Counted from the stretch's first letter, positions 34,149-43,871 are shown. The stretch: DNA of 64,000 nt from Breznakibacter sp047600785 (GCA_047600785.1 JASGKH010000002.1:1302001-1366000); one strand, 5' to 3'. A program made the numbers and translations. Notes: generated by a model not told the origin, from the letters alone.

Positions 34149-36491
34149 TCAAAACATGACGGTGAGCATTACCTTGAAATTGCGCCCCATGGCATGGGAC
34201 AACGATTCGAAAGGACGGTAACGGTTATCGGCTAAATTGTCGGCCTTTACTTTCACGTCCACCGATGTGCCGCGCCGTCGGTAAACCGTACCGGCCGATG
34301 CTCCGAAAAGGCAATAGGATGGCGACGCGTAACCTCCATCGCCCGACGGGGCAATACGGGTCTGTTGAGCATATAGCCGCACATCACCACCTGCATAAAA
34401 CGCCAACGCCGACGTGACGGCCCAACGGCTGGTGATGCTTTGTGACGTGTTGAAAGGCGGAATGGTGCGTAAAGGGACGCCCTGGCCGAACCAACCATGC
34501 GAACCGGTCAGTTTATCGCCCACGGTTACCACGTAAAACCCATTGTACATCAAGGTGTGGTACGGAAGCCACACATCGTCCATCCTGGCTCCGACAGAAA
34601 ACTCACCGCCGTAAATACGGGCCCGGTCAATGTTGGAATAGGTATAGTTAATACCTTTTTTACCCGAATTGGTCCAGTATTCAAGTGAAATGAAATCGTG
34701 CAGGAAATTGGCAAACAGGCTCAAGTCGAAGTAAACGACCCCGATGTTGCCTCTCAGACCTGCGTCGATGTGAAGGCCGCGCTCGGGTCCCAAATCGGGA
34801 TTGCCGTACACCAATCCATCGGCGTTGGAGGAAGCCACAAACATTTCGGACGCATCGGGCATACGGCACGAACGGGCTACCTGCCACGAGGCAAACACGT
34901 TGTGACATATCTGGCGGACGGCCCCCATCGTACCGTTCCACGCCCAAATATGGCTGTTGCGCCCGTGGGCAAGTAACGTATCATGTACATTGCCTTCGCG
35001 GATGTGCGAATAGTCGGCCCTCAACCCACCACGAAAGCGCCACAGGTTACCAGGCGTAGCTTTGTCCAATTCAGCAAAAAGACCTGCAAGTTCGATGCCC
35101 GCATCCTGGGCCACCCTGTTACGAATAGACGACGACAGAAAATAGTCGGTATAGAACGTGGGCGAATCGATGCGGAAAAGCACGCCATCAGACCCGATGC
35201 TCAAGTCGGTGCCGTTTCGGGGCGATACGACCACCATGGTACGCCATCCCCCGTAACGGTTCCGATAGGCCACCCGTTCGCGGTACGACAGCAGACCGGA
35301 CCCCACGTCGTACGAATCTTTGTACTGGTTACGCTTTTCCCGGTCATAAAATAACGACGCTTCAAACTTCTTCAACATGGCTACGGGCCTGTAAACAGCC
35401 GTGGCCGACGTATGCCACATGTGGTCGTCCGTGTTGTAAACCTGCATTTGGGTGGTGCCGTTGAAGCCCAACGGGCGTCCCCAGGGGCCACCCCAATGCA
35501 TCTCGCTTTCAGCCGTGACCATCCACCCCGTATAACCTTCCCAACTGTAACTGGCGTTCAAATCTTTGTCGCGGTAATAGCTGTTTGGCATTTTCACGTT
35601 TTTGCCTGCCGTGTAATCGTCGGCATCGCGCAATCGCCCCGACAAGGCAAAGGCATGGTCAAAGCCCGTGTGGCCAATGCCTGCCATTACGGCCCTTTCG
35701 CGATTGTTTGTGCCGTATTGCACCGAGGCCTTGCCATGAAGGCCCGGTTCGGCAAACGGGGGCTTGCCCACCATGTTAATGATGCCCGTAATGGCTCCCG
35801 GTCCGTATTTGACCGATGCAGGCCCTTTCACCACCTCTACTTTCGACAAGTCGTAAACGTTGACCCCCTGCCCCATAAAACCGGAGGAAAAATTGCCCAT
35901 ACGACGGTTCCCATTTTTAGTGACCAACAGCCGCTTGCCCCCCAAACCGCGCAAGGCAATGGGCGAATGGTATTCGGAACGCTTGGTAATGCCGGGCACC
36001 TCTTCCAGCACATCAATGAGGGCAGTGGCAATCTTCTCCTCCATGACCCACAGATCGATGTTAGTTTGTGAATAGCTTTCGGTAAGCAGCTGCCTGATGG
36101 GCGACGCAGTGACCTGCACGGCTTGCAGTTCGCGGCTCAGGCTTTGCAAAACCACCGTCAGCACTGTATCCCGTATTGGTTTTGCAAACGACAGGCGCAT
36201 GCGTTCATAGCTCAGGTGGCTAAACACCAGATCAACGCGTTTGGCAACACCCGCCTGTAAAACAAAAGTGCCATTGACATCGGTCACCTCTGTTTTCGAC
36301 GATGACTCGTCCCTCACCACCAAAAACAGGATGGGCTCTCCGCTTTGTGCATCCACCACCCGCCCGCTGATGCGTTGCGCCGCAAGTCCTTGCGCAACAT
36401 ACCCCAATACGCATAAGCAAACGACACGAAAAACACGATTGACAGCAACGGAAGGTTTGCCAAAGATGATATGGCTAAGAATCGTATTCAT
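34149..36491 (-). CDS. TonB-dependent receptor with carboxypeptidase-like N-terminal domain
   Basis: The 780-residue protein (start MNTILSHIIFGKPSVAV, ATG at 36491) has a signal peptide, then a CarboxypepD_reg-like domain (ISGRVVDAQSGEPILFLVV). A plug follows (VLEEVPGITKRSEYHSPIALRGLGG, KVEVVKGPASVKYGPGAITGIINM), then a beta-barrel ending in phenylalanine (MLTVMF). Its ATG overlaps the stop codon of the upstream binding-protein gene (ATGA), so the outer-membrane receptor and periplasmic receptor are made together. The permease and ATPase follow directly, which ties receptor, binding protein and importer to one substrate. Confidence 0.94.
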   Translation of the reverse strand: MNTILSHIIFGKPSVAVNRVFRVVCLCVLGYVAQGLAAQRISGRVVDAQSGEPILFLVVRDESSSKTEVTDVNGTFVLQAGVAKRVDLVFSHLSYERMRLSFAKPIRDTVLTVVLQSLSRELQAVQVTASPIRQLLTESYSQTNIDLWVMEEKIATALIDVLEEVPGITKRSEYHSPIALRGLGGKRLLVTKNGNRRMGNFSSGFMGQGVNVYDLSKVEVVKGPASVKYGPGAITGIINMVGKPPFAEPGLHGKASVQYGTNNRERAVMAGIGHTGFDHAFALSGRLRDADDYTAGKNVKMPNSYYRDKDLNASYSWEGYTGWMVTAESEMHWGGPWGRPLGFNGTTQMQVYNTDDHMWHTSATAVYRPVAMLKKFEASLFYDREKRNQYKDSYDVGSGLLSYRERVAYRNRYGGWRTMVVVSPRNGTDLSIGSDGVLFRIDSPTFYTDYFLSSSIRNRVAQDAGIELAGLFAELDKATPGNLWRFRGGLRADYSHIREGNVHDTLLAHGRNSHIWAWNGTMGAVRQICHNVFASWQVARSCRMPDASEMFVASSNADGLVYGNPDLGPERGLHIDAGLRGNIGVVYFDLSLFANFLHDFISLEYWTNSGKKGINYTYSNIDRARIYGGEFSVGARMDDVWLPYHTLMYNGFYVVTVGDKLTGSHGWFGQGVPLRTIPPFNTSQSITSRWAVTSALAFYAGGDVRLYAQQTRIAPSGDGGYASPSYCLFGASAGTVYRRRGTSVDVKVKADNLADNRYRPFESLSHAMGRNFKVMLTVMF

Positions 36492-37534
36492 TGCCAGGCA
36501 AAAAGTTTTCGGTAATCGCTGTCGGTGAGCGTGTATTTGTAAAAAATACGGTAAAACTCGGTAACCTTCTGCTGTGTCTGAACAGCGGGCTGCTGATAAA
36601 AAAGCTCGGAGAACCAGACCAATGCCAGCAAACGATTGATTGACGGCGGCATGTCGAACCACAGATAAGGCGAGGATGGCACGTTGAAAACCTTTTGCCG
36701 CTTCACGGCATTGATGCTTTTCCACATGGGCGATTTGAGGATTTGGCGGTAAGGGCTGTTATTGCTTTTACCCAGACAAACGATGTAGTCAGGATTCCAC
36801 ATCATCACTTGCTCCAAGGAAACGTGGGCAAACCCCTTGGTATCGGCACCTGTCAAGGCCACGTTGCCGATGCCCATCACATCGAGCACCTGGGCATGGT
36901 TGCTGCCCGCAGGTACCGTACGCAAACCACTGGTTTCATTGGCCACATAAACTTTGCCTTTTACGGTGCTGTTATTCTTATATTGCATCGCCTCACGGTA
37001 GATCGACCGGATGAAATCGGCACATATGACCGCTTGCGTTTCGCGCCCCAGCAGCGTCCCCAAAAACTCAAAGCTCTTATCAAGATGCATAAGATCCAGG
37101 TCGACAAACACCATGGGAATACCCGTCTTGACAGAGAAAGAAGCGTAATTCGACAAGTTTTCAATCCCCGACGTGAAAGCCGCTACCAAAATAATATCGG
37201 GCTTCAGCTTCAACACCTCTTCGTGATTCTTCGTATCCACTTCCCTGATATTAAGGAATTCGGACGAAATACATTGAAGCATGGGGTTTTCGCGCGAACG
37301 GGCCTTGGCCACCATCAGGTCGCCAGCCACGGGGAACAATACCACGTTCGTTTTGTTGTCGTACGGCACCACTCGCTTTATCTGATCGGGGACGGTGACA
37401 ACACGGCCTGCCATATCGGTAATGGTACGGGCAGAAGCGTGTCCCGCAGCCGTGGCCCAAATGCACAGAAAAACGAACAAACGCAATGTTTGCTGCAAAA
37501 AAGGCACTTCCATCGATCGGAATACAGTTTCCAT
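36488..37534 (-). CDS. Periplasmic binding protein, FecB/BtuF/MolA type
   Basis: The 348-residue protein (start METVFRSMEVPFLQQTL, ATG at 37534; the ATG at 37513 is also possible) has a signal peptide ending around HASA. The helical-backbone binding-protein fold follows: RTITDMAGRVVTVPDQIKRVV, KLKPDIILVAAF, KVYVANETSG and MMWNPDYIVCL. Near the C-terminus it carries LWFDMPPSINRLLALVWF. That W-[FI]-D-[RM]-P-P-S motif is shared with two related genes in this locus. It passes its ligand to the FecCD permease. The ligand is not known. A molybdate/tungstate-binding relative (MolA) and iron- and cobalamin-complex binders all belong to this fold. Confidence 0.92.
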   Translation of the reverse strand: METVFRSMEVPFLQQTLRLFVFLCIWATAAGHASARTITDMAGRVVTVPDQIKRVVPYDNKTNVVLFPVAGDLMVAKARSRENPMLQCISSEFLNIREVDTKNHEEVLKLKPDIILVAAFTSGIENLSNYASFSVKTGIPMVFVDLDLMHLDKSFEFLGTLLGRETQAVICADFIRSIYREAMQYKNNSTVKGKVYVANETSGLRTVPAGSNHAQVLDVMGIGNVALTGADTKGFAHVSLEQVMMWNPDYIVCLGKSNNSPYRQILKSPMWKSINAVKRQKVFNVPSSPYLWFDMPPSINRLLALVWFSELFYQQPAVQTQQKVTEFYRIFYKYTLTDSDYRKLFAWQ

Positions 37535-37710
37535 GATTTTGTCAAAATATTGGCGATAAAACATCCTGCAACTTAAAAAATTGGTTCACGCAGAAAACGT
37601 CAGGACAACACGCACAAAGCATGTGGAGAAAAATCTTCTGTGACCTAGTTCCTCTTCTTTGCGCTTCCGCGAGAGATTTACGAAATACTCCAACCGTCAT
37701 CCATGCATCA

Positions 37711-37944
37711 TTAATTCGGACAAAAAGTGCTGCAAGCGCGACAGGCAGCTTTAACGTTGAACCCAGCCAGCACCAATACCTGCATCAGGCATGAACGATC
37801 CTGCTCGGTGTAAGTCGTCACGCGGATGGTTTTTCCGTTGTAATCGGCCACGGCCCTTATGCCCGGTATTTGTCCCAACACCGCTTCTATTTTAGCAGTG
37901 CAGCAGGGACAATCCATGTCGGTGATCTCTATTGTTGCTTCCAT
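37711..37944 (-). CDS. Heavy-metal-associated (HMA) domain mini-protein
   Basis: The 77-residue protein (start MEATIEITDMDCPCCTAKIE) is a single ferredoxin-like HMA domain with the metal-binding M-x-C-x-x-C pattern in MDCPCCTAK. It ends in an extra cysteine cluster, CRACSTFCPN, that simple copper chaperones lack. There is no signal peptide, so it is cytosolic. It starts 11 bases after the stop codon of the upstream TonB receptor. In this setting it may buffer or pass on a soft metal such as Cu, Zn or Ni. Confidence 0.88.
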   Translation of the reverse strand: MEATIEITDMDCPCCTAKIEAVLGQIPGIRAVADYNGKTIRVTTYTEQDRSCLMQVLVLAGFNVKAACRACSTFCPN

Positions 37945-37955
37945 TATCCACAATT

Positions 37956-40241
37956 TTAGTGCGCCCCATGATGGCTCTGCCATGGATTGCCGATGTCCGA
38001 CACATCGCCCAATCCAATGCGGATCCCGATCCTGAACTGTCGCCCAAAATCGGGGTAAATGGGAGACACAGTGCTGTACCTCACGTCGAATACGTTGGTA
38101 ACCGCCCCGAACAGTACGGAACGAAAACGCGACAAGTGGTAAAACGCGGTCACATCGCCGTTGAAATAGTTGCCGACCCATACCTCCGATTTCAAAAAAC
38201 GATCGGTTGTGTACGACGACACGTATCTTCCCATCCCGTTTACCTCGATATTTTTATGGGTAAACGTCAATCCTGCATTGGCAATGAACGGTGGTTGCCT
38301 GGTGTATTTTTTGTAATCCGACTCATCGGTACGATAAGCAAATTTGTACGACATATTGGCGAAGAATGACCACATGGAAGCCAAACTAAAGCCGTCGTAA
38401 TTAAGTTCAGCTCCATAAGTCGATAAATCAATGTTCTTTTCATAATAACGTATCAATCCGTCATCGTCATAATAAGCGTAATTGGTGTATTCCGACGCAT
38501 TTTTCTGGAACAGGGCAAAAAGGGTAAAAACCAATTTTCCCCAGCCGTGCAATGCATGTTCAAAGCCCAAATCGGTACCGGTACGCCGTTCACGTTTCAA
38601 CGTGGCGGTGGTACCGTTGTCTAGGCGACGCAACGCTGTGTTATCCACAGGCAAGGCCCCTGTATTGAGGACATAATTAAATATGGAACGATTGCCCAAA
38701 CGGACCGATGCCCCCGTGCTGACATTAAAAAGTATAGGTTGCCACTGGTTCCGCACCGCCCTGTTTTCATCTCCAAAACCCTGGTTGGGCACATAATAGT
38801 TATAGTATTCCCTGATCAGTTTCACCCCTGCGTGCACATCTATGCGACCCATGGTTTGCTGGTCGAGGAGTGTGGCCGAGCAAATGGCCTTCTTCGATTT
38901 TCCATGGGCATAATTGGCCGAACTGGCGTAAAGCATTGCCACCCTCAGCACGTTATCCTTGAAAGGCGACACGGCCTGGAACAGTGACAGACTCAGGATA
39001 CTGTCGGGTTCGTTGAGCATTTGCGCACGGACAATCGAATCGCCCACCACACCCTTATGTGTCACTGGATCGACCGTAAATTCGTATGCGTCGGGGTACA
39101 GATCCATGCGGTTGAGGATATACCCCACTTGCAATTCGGTAGAGGCATATTCCGATTCGTTCACCTTTAGCCGGGCAGTAAAAATATTGTAGCGCATAGG
39201 GTCATACTCCCAAATTTCCGACAATTGCCTTTCGGGCAATACCAACCCTTTATAATCAACGGCCTGGGTCACAAAGCGAGTCCCGTAAGTGTAAAAGTTC
39301 TCCAGGTTCAGTTCCACCTTATCGCCGAACCGATATCCCACTTTGCCATAAAAATTCCACAGATTTTCAAAGCTGTGGCTTCCCGTAGGGCCATCGGTAC
39401 GATTGTTGAACAGCGACAGTGCATAGTTAAGTTTCCCGATTTTGCCTCCGTGCAGCGCCCCGATCCGGGTCGTGTTGAAGGTACCGTATTCTGCCTCGGC
39501 CTGGGTCGTAAATTGGTCGAACGTTTTGGTCTTGATGTTTACCACACCGTTGAGCCCGCTGAAACCCAGCAGCAATGAGTTCCCCGAACGTACCACTTCG
39601 ATGGACTCGACCATTCCCGAAGGCAGCATTGACGGCGCTTCGATCCACTGAGCCATGGGACCCGCCCCGTTGGTAGAAAGCGATACTCCATTAATGGCAT
39701 AATCCGACGCCGCGTTCTGGCCCCGCACCAGATAGTAATATTTTTTTCGCCGCCCTTGTACAGAAGGCATGCCGTTGGTGGAATACTTCAGGGCGTCGAA
39801 CACCGAGATGGCTCCCATTTTCCTGATGTTTTCGGACGGGATATATGTCACCGACGATTCCCATGCCAACGGTTCTATCGTCATTTCACGCAGGGGGGAT
39901 ACCTTTTTGCGCGTGTACACCGATACCTCGCTAAGCTTGTTATGTCTTGGCCTCAACCAAATTTGCACGTCGGCAACAGGAGCCTTCAATATCACCGTAT
40001 CGGTCAAATAACCCAAATGGAAACATGCGCACCGGTAGGTACCTATGGGAAGGTTAAGGATAAAACGACCATTGGCATCGGTCATGGTGCCGTGTACGCC
40101 ATCGGCTACCAACTGGACATCGGAAACAGGAAGACGAGTGTCTGCATCCATCACCGTGCCGCTAAGTGTTCCCTGCGACCAAAGAGACATGCATCCAAAC
40201 CATGAGAGTAGAGCAGTTGTTGAAATGTAGCGTAGAATCAT
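37956..40241 (-). CDS. Second TonB-dependent receptor of the metal-related locus
   Basis: The 761-residue protein begins with a signal peptide (MILRYISTTALLSWFGCMSLWSQ) and a CarboxypepD_reg-like domain (LSGTVMDADTRLPVSDVQLVAD). The plug has RGQNAASDYAINGVSLSTNGAGP and ESIEVVRSGNSLLLGFSGLNGVVNI, and a long barrel follows. The C-terminus has about 20 residues (ending WQSHHGAH) after what looks like the normal last strand, including two adjacent histidines. It lies between a binding-protein gene (start 41349) and the HMA protein, and is only distantly like the receptor at 34149. It probably handles a related but different ligand. Confidence 0.92.
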   Translation of the reverse strand: MILRYISTTALLSWFGCMSLWSQGTLSGTVMDADTRLPVSDVQLVADGVHGTMTDANGRFILNLPIGTYRCACFHLGYLTDTVILKAPVADVQIWLRPRHNKLSEVSVYTRKKVSPLREMTIEPLAWESSVTYIPSENIRKMGAISVFDALKYSTNGMPSVQGRRKKYYYLVRGQNAASDYAINGVSLSTNGAGPMAQWIEAPSMLPSGMVESIEVVRSGNSLLLGFSGLNGVVNIKTKTFDQFTTQAEAEYGTFNTTRIGALHGGKIGKLNYALSLFNNRTDGPTGSHSFENLWNFYGKVGYRFGDKVELNLENFYTYGTRFVTQAVDYKGLVLPERQLSEIWEYDPMRYNIFTARLKVNESEYASTELQVGYILNRMDLYPDAYEFTVDPVTHKGVVGDSIVRAQMLNEPDSILSLSLFQAVSPFKDNVLRVAMLYASSANYAHGKSKKAICSATLLDQQTMGRIDVHAGVKLIREYYNYYVPNQGFGDENRAVRNQWQPILFNVSTGASVRLGNRSIFNYVLNTGALPVDNTALRRLDNGTTATLKRERRTGTDLGFEHALHGWGKLVFTLFALFQKNASEYTNYAYYDDDGLIRYYEKNIDLSTYGAELNYDGFSLASMWSFFANMSYKFAYRTDESDYKKYTRQPPFIANAGLTFTHKNIEVNGMGRYVSSYTTDRFLKSEVWVGNYFNGDVTAFYHLSRFRSVLFGAVTNVFDVRYSTVSPIYPDFGRQFRIGIRIGLGDVSDIGNPWQSHHGAH

Positions 40242-40278
40242 CTTTCAAAAACACAATGGCAGAACCAGGTTCTGTAAG

Positions 40279-41349
40279 TTACCTGTCAGGCTTACGATCC
40301 AAAATGGCCGATACATCCGACGGGCTCAATTCGACATGATAAAACAGACTGAAATAAAGTTTGGCCACTTCGTTTAAATCGAAGTCAAACCATTGCGGAT
40401 AAAGCGTTTTTGCCGTCCAAAACACCCCTCCCAAACAATTGGAGCTTGGCGGCCTGTCGAACCAGCCAAACGGCAATACGGGGATTTGGTAAACTTTTTT
40501 ATCCTTCACCGCCTTAATATTGGCCCACGATGCATCGGACAGAATGTGCGACAGGGTACTTTGCTTTGCATCGGGCAGGTTGTCCATGCCCAAACCCGGT
40601 GGAAAACCAGTCCATACCAGCACAGTTTGCGGATTCCACGCCAGTACTTGTTCCATCGATACGGGCGACATGCCGTGGGTGCCCCCCAAGGTTGTTTGGG
40701 CGACATTGGGCACATCCAGATAATTCATCACTTGTGAATGGATGGAGCCGCAGGGCTCGGTATTTTGTCCTTTGGGCCCCTCTGCATAGTAGACCGAGGA
40801 TCGCTGCGCCTTGGGAATTTGTCGTGCTTTGACGCCAAGCGGTTCGATGTATTGACGGATAAAGCCATCAATGCGTGCCGCTGCCTGCGGACGCCCCAGC
40901 ACATTGCCCAAAAGGGAGAACATGGCACGGTAGTTCTCCAGTCTGATGTCAAGTACCAGTACGGGGATACGCAGTTTTTTCTGCATCCTGTCGGCGTCCC
41001 CGGTATCACGTAGACCGCCAAAAGTACCCAATACCACCACGTCGGGGGCTAGTTGGAGGATGGTCTCGTCCGACTCGCGGGTAAATGTCTTTCCCTCGTA
41101 ATAAACGGATGAGATGTAACGTTTGGCCTCGTCTCCCAGTTCAAACGTATAGTTACAGGCCAGATCGGGATCGATGGCAAACACAATGAGCGAAGTAAAC
41201 CTGTCGGTATAGACCGATTTGATCTGATCGGGCACCTGTACTTTACGGCCAAGCATGTCGGTCACCGTTTTGGCCGATAGTGAATGGCCGACCAACAGCC
41301 CGGTTGCCCATAGCAAGACAGCTGCATTTATTCCTTTTAAACGACTCAT
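40279..41349 (-). CDS. Second periplasmic binding protein, FecB/BtuF/MolA type
   Basis: The 356-residue protein (start MSRLKGINAAVLLWATGLL, ATG at 41349) has a signal peptide ending near HSLSA. It matches the paralog at 36488 along its length: KTVTDMLGRKVQVPDQIKSVY, QLAPDVVVLGTFG, VYYAEGPKG, AWNPQTVLVW, and the GWFDRPPSSNCLGGVFW motif. There is no permease gene beside it, so it may share the single FecCD/FecE pair further downstream. It lies 12 bases after a lipoprotein gene and 37 bases before its receptor partner. Confidence 0.92.
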   Translation of the reverse strand: MSRLKGINAAVLLWATGLLVGHSLSAKTVTDMLGRKVQVPDQIKSVYTDRFTSLIVFAIDPDLACNYTFELGDEAKRYISSVYYEGKTFTRESDETILQLAPDVVVLGTFGGLRDTGDADRMQKKLRIPVLVLDIRLENYRAMFSLLGNVLGRPQAAARIDGFIRQYIEPLGVKARQIPKAQRSSVYYAEGPKGQNTEPCGSIHSQVMNYLDVPNVAQTTLGGTHGMSPVSMEQVLAWNPQTVLVWTGFPPGLGMDNLPDAKQSTLSHILSDASWANIKAVKDKKVYQIPVLPFGWFDRPPSSNCLGGVFWTAKTLYPQWFDFDLNEVAKLYFSLFYHVELSPSDVSAILDRKPDR

Positions 41350-41360
41350 CAATGGTTGTT

Positions 41361-42149
41361 TTATGGTTCGGCGTCCATGCTCCACACCGTCAGGTGATGG
41401 ATACGAACGCTACGGTTACTCTGCACGCCATCGTTCACGCCAATGCCTTTGTCGCTGATGGCGGGAGTGAATTTTAACTGCACGCCGGTCTGGTTTATAT
41501 CTATGGTAAACACCTCTCCTTCCAGCGGATCGGAAGGTTTATAATCGCCCACGCGGACAAAAACTTGATCACTTGTACCTTTTTTCCACACCGACAGTCC
41601 TCCCACGTAATCGGTATCACCACCGTACGATACGCTAAATTCGATCTTCGACACCGAAGGCAATGCCGACAGCACCATTTGCGCGTCGGAATTATGGCCA
41701 CCGCACTCGTAATATATTTCGCTTTGCAGGGCCACGTAGCCCGTGCTCACGCCCGACGTGGCAGAGGAAGTGCCCGCTTTGTTGCCGCAAACAGGATTCA
41801 CTGCAAAGTCCTGCAATTTGTAACTGACGGTACACGTGGGGTAAGTGACTTTTTGGGGCGAATCGGGACGGTACATGATGATAGAAGCAGTGAGCAAATC
41901 ATCTTCACAATCGTTTTTCACCTGGTTCACGTACCCGTCACGTGCCCATGCCTGAAAGTTCTCCGAAAAGGCTAAGGAACCATCCGATGGATAGTTTTCC
42001 ATCAAATCGTCTTCTTCGGCCTCCGAACCCGTATCGGTGGCGCTTTTGTCCTTAAAGCGGTAATTGCTCTCTTTTTCGCAGGCCGGACACAAGATTATCA
42101 ATGCCAACACCACAGAAAAAAAAATGGCTTTGCCCGTTGTACTGTTCAT
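41361..42149 (-). CDS. Lipoprotein with one copy of an unrecognised repeated domain
   Basis: I do not recognise the family. The 262-residue protein has a lipoprotein signal peptide with cleavage before Cys24 (ILCPAC-EKE) and an acidic linker (about 35-55). It then has one domain of about 200 residues containing DFAVNPVCGNKAGTSS, GVSTGYVALQ, LSALPSVSKIEF, VRVGDYKPSDPLEGEVF and the end HHLTVWSMD. The same domain pattern occurs twice in the next upstream gene (42227). It is probably on the outer membrane, next to the TonB system. It precedes a binding-protein gene by 12 bases and is likely in its operon. Confidence 0.8.
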   Translation of the reverse strand: MNSTTGKAIFFSVVLALIILCPACEKESNYRFKDKSATDTGSEAEEDDLMENYPSDGSLAFSENFQAWARDGYVNQVKNDCEDDLLTASIIMYRPDSPQKVTYPTCTVSYKLQDFAVNPVCGNKAGTSSATSGVSTGYVALQSEIYYECGGHNSDAQMVLSALPSVSKIEFSVSYGGDTDYVGGLSVWKKGTSDQVFVRVGDYKPSDPLEGEVFTIDINQTGVQLKFTPAISDKGIGVNDGVQSNRSVRIHHLTVWSMDAEP

Positions 42150-42226
42150 CGTTATAATGGGTTATATACCCCCAAAGCTGCAACATTGCAACTTTGGGGG
42201 ATGAACTACAATGGTGAAGAAAAAGA

Positions 42227-43522
42227 TCAGGGTTTGCCGTCGCTCCATATTTTCACGCCATATATTTTGGGCGTAGTGGTATAGGCTCCTTCGCCTTGAT
42301 AGGTGGTAAACTTAAACGACACATTCTTCTCGTTCACGTAAAAACGAAAGTATTTACCTATGCCTGCATATTTGGGTACGATAAGATCTTTATAGAGTTC
42401 ATATTCGCCGCCATTGACCGATTTGTAAAGACTGTACCGGCCTGAATAACCGCTGACGGCCACCCAGAACTCGATAAGCGATACCGACGGCACAGCCGAT
42501 ATGGTCAGCGAGGCGTTGATGTCTTTGTTACTGTACGCGTTTTTGTTAATGGGCAGTTCTATATATCCAGTGGTAAGGCCGTACACCAGTGTCGTATCTC
42601 CATGGTGGTTGTAACAATCGGGATTAACGGCCGCATCGTGCAGTGTATAAGTAACAGGTATATTTTTATAGTAGGTAATGGTAGTGTCATATTCCACGGT
42701 TCCCTCCGATGCCAATGGCACGTACTGGGTGCCTGTTTTGTTTGCTTCCACACCGGGCACCGGCAGTTGGTAGCCTTTCAGGTACCAGTTGTAAAAATAG
42801 TCCTCGACGTATAGCACCGATCCGCTGGGAACCCCGCCGGTCCACACCTGCAGGTCATGCAACCTGAAAAACCCGTTCTTTGTGTCTTCCGATGCAAATT
42901 TCAAAGCCACGTTCTCTTCGTTGATCGACACGGAAAATTTTTCACCCGTCGTGGTACTTTGGGGTTTATAGACACCTACCTGCTTGTAGACGGCCCCGTC
43001 TACCGATTTATAGAGCACGATGCCCTTCCCTTCTGTCGATCCGGCGGTAAGCGTGAACTGTACGGTCGACACCGATGCCATGGCCGACAATTCGACAGAC
43101 GGCACAACTTCGCCGTTACGTGCCGTCTTTTGGTTGAACAACACGTATCCTTTGGTTATTTCCCCGCCGTCGGACGTAGTGCCCGCACCGGTTTCGCAGG
43201 TGGTGTTCAGTGCTACGTCGGTAAACGTGATCAGCACAGTGTCGTTGTTTACCCCGTTATAGTAAATTTCTTGCCAGGTGGTGGCCGATTCCGACGAAAG
43301 CAAGTTATCGGTTCCGCAATTTTCACCTTCCGTGGCATACCCTATCGACAGACTTGACACACTGGGCCAGTATCCAGATTTTTGAAAGTTTTTATCCACG
43401 ATCAGCGCGGCCCCCGAAGGAACTTTTGCATTGGCCGACGATGCATCGTCATCGTCCTTTTCACATCCAACCGTCAGTATCAGCAGTGCCGCCAATGTCC
43501 AGAAAATAGATTTCTTGTTCAT
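42227..43522 (-). CDS. Lipoprotein with two copies of the same unrecognised domain
   Basis: The protein (MNKKSIFWTLAALLILTVGC; an ATG two codons earlier is possible) has a lipobox ending in Cys and the acidic tail EKDDDD, a typical Bacteroidota lipoprotein surface-export signal. Two tandem domains of about 200 residues follow. The first has DVALNTTCETGAGTTS, MASVSTVQFTLTAG, QVGVYKPQS and LHDLQVW. The second has DAAVNPDCYNHHGDTT, LTTGYIELP, VPSVSLIEFWV and YGVKIWSDG. A third copy is in the downstream lipoprotein. The conserved pieces are N-x-x-C, a GY-x-x-L strand and a V-S-x-[IV]-[EQ]-F strand, suggesting a beta-sandwich. The binding target is unknown. Confidence 0.8.
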   Translation of the reverse strand: MNKKSIFWTLAALLILTVGCEKDDDDASSANAKVPSGAALIVDKNFQKSGYWPSVSSLSIGYATEGENCGTDNLLSSESATTWQEIYYNGVNNDTVLITFTDVALNTTCETGAGTTSDGGEITKGYVLFNQKTARNGEVVPSVELSAMASVSTVQFTLTAGSTEGKGIVLYKSVDGAVYKQVGVYKPQSTTTGEKFSVSINEENVALKFASEDTKNGFFRLHDLQVWTGGVPSGSVLYVEDYFYNWYLKGYQLPVPGVEANKTGTQYVPLASEGTVEYDTTITYYKNIPVTYTLHDAAVNPDCYNHHGDTTLVYGLTTGYIELPINKNAYSNKDINASLTISAVPSVSLIEFWVAVSGYSGRYSLYKSVNGGEYELYKDLIVPKYAGIGKYFRFYVNEKNVSFKFTTYQGEGAYTTTPKIYGVKIWSDGKP

Positions 43523-43839
43523 ACCCAAGTGTTTTGTCGTTGTTTGTTAATTTTTACAGGTTCAAGCTTGTTTGAAAAAGTGCATGCACAAAACTTTGTT
43601 TATCTCATGTCGAAAAAACATCTGGCCACAACGTTATGACATAATTGATATAACGGTCGTGTGCAAGACATTTATCATGCCAAAAGGCCGTAAATACAGC
43701 CAATTGACTATTCATGAGACTATTGGGTAATTACATGGAAATTAAAAAACTACAATTTGGTAGCTTTTGCCCGGCGGTGCTGTACAAAATTGTGGGATTG
43801 GGGTGCCTATGACCCAAAAGATGCGGGATGGCACAAAAA
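43523..43839. other. Intergenic region between the two-domain lipoprotein and the molbindin terminator
   Basis: About 300 AT-rich bases should contain the promoter for the run of genes downstream on the minus strand. I saw no clear TANNTTTG element and no riboswitch I can name. A molybdenum-cofactor riboswitch was considered because of the nearby molbindin, but no convincing fold could be traced by eye. Confidence 0.35.
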
Positions 43840-43871
43840 AAGCCAAGAGGAATCGGGTTCCTTACGGCTTA
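43836..43871 (-). terminator. Intrinsic terminator after the molbindin gene
   Basis: On the minus strand AAGCC-GT-AAGGAA pairs with TTCCT-CTT-GGCTT, followed by seven T residues. It lies about 75 bases beyond the molbindin stop codon. Confidence 0.75.

Noticed and set aside
35412..36071. Long plus-strand open frame opposite the first TonB receptor
   Set aside because: The minus-strand receptor is complete and well conserved; the plus-strand product has no domain and biased composition.
34149..43522. Cobalamin uptake as the function of the locus
   Set aside because: The importer family would fit, but no B12 riboswitch-like element or BtuG-type surface protein was seen, and the molbindin and HMA proteins point elsewhere. 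It is kept only as an alternative.
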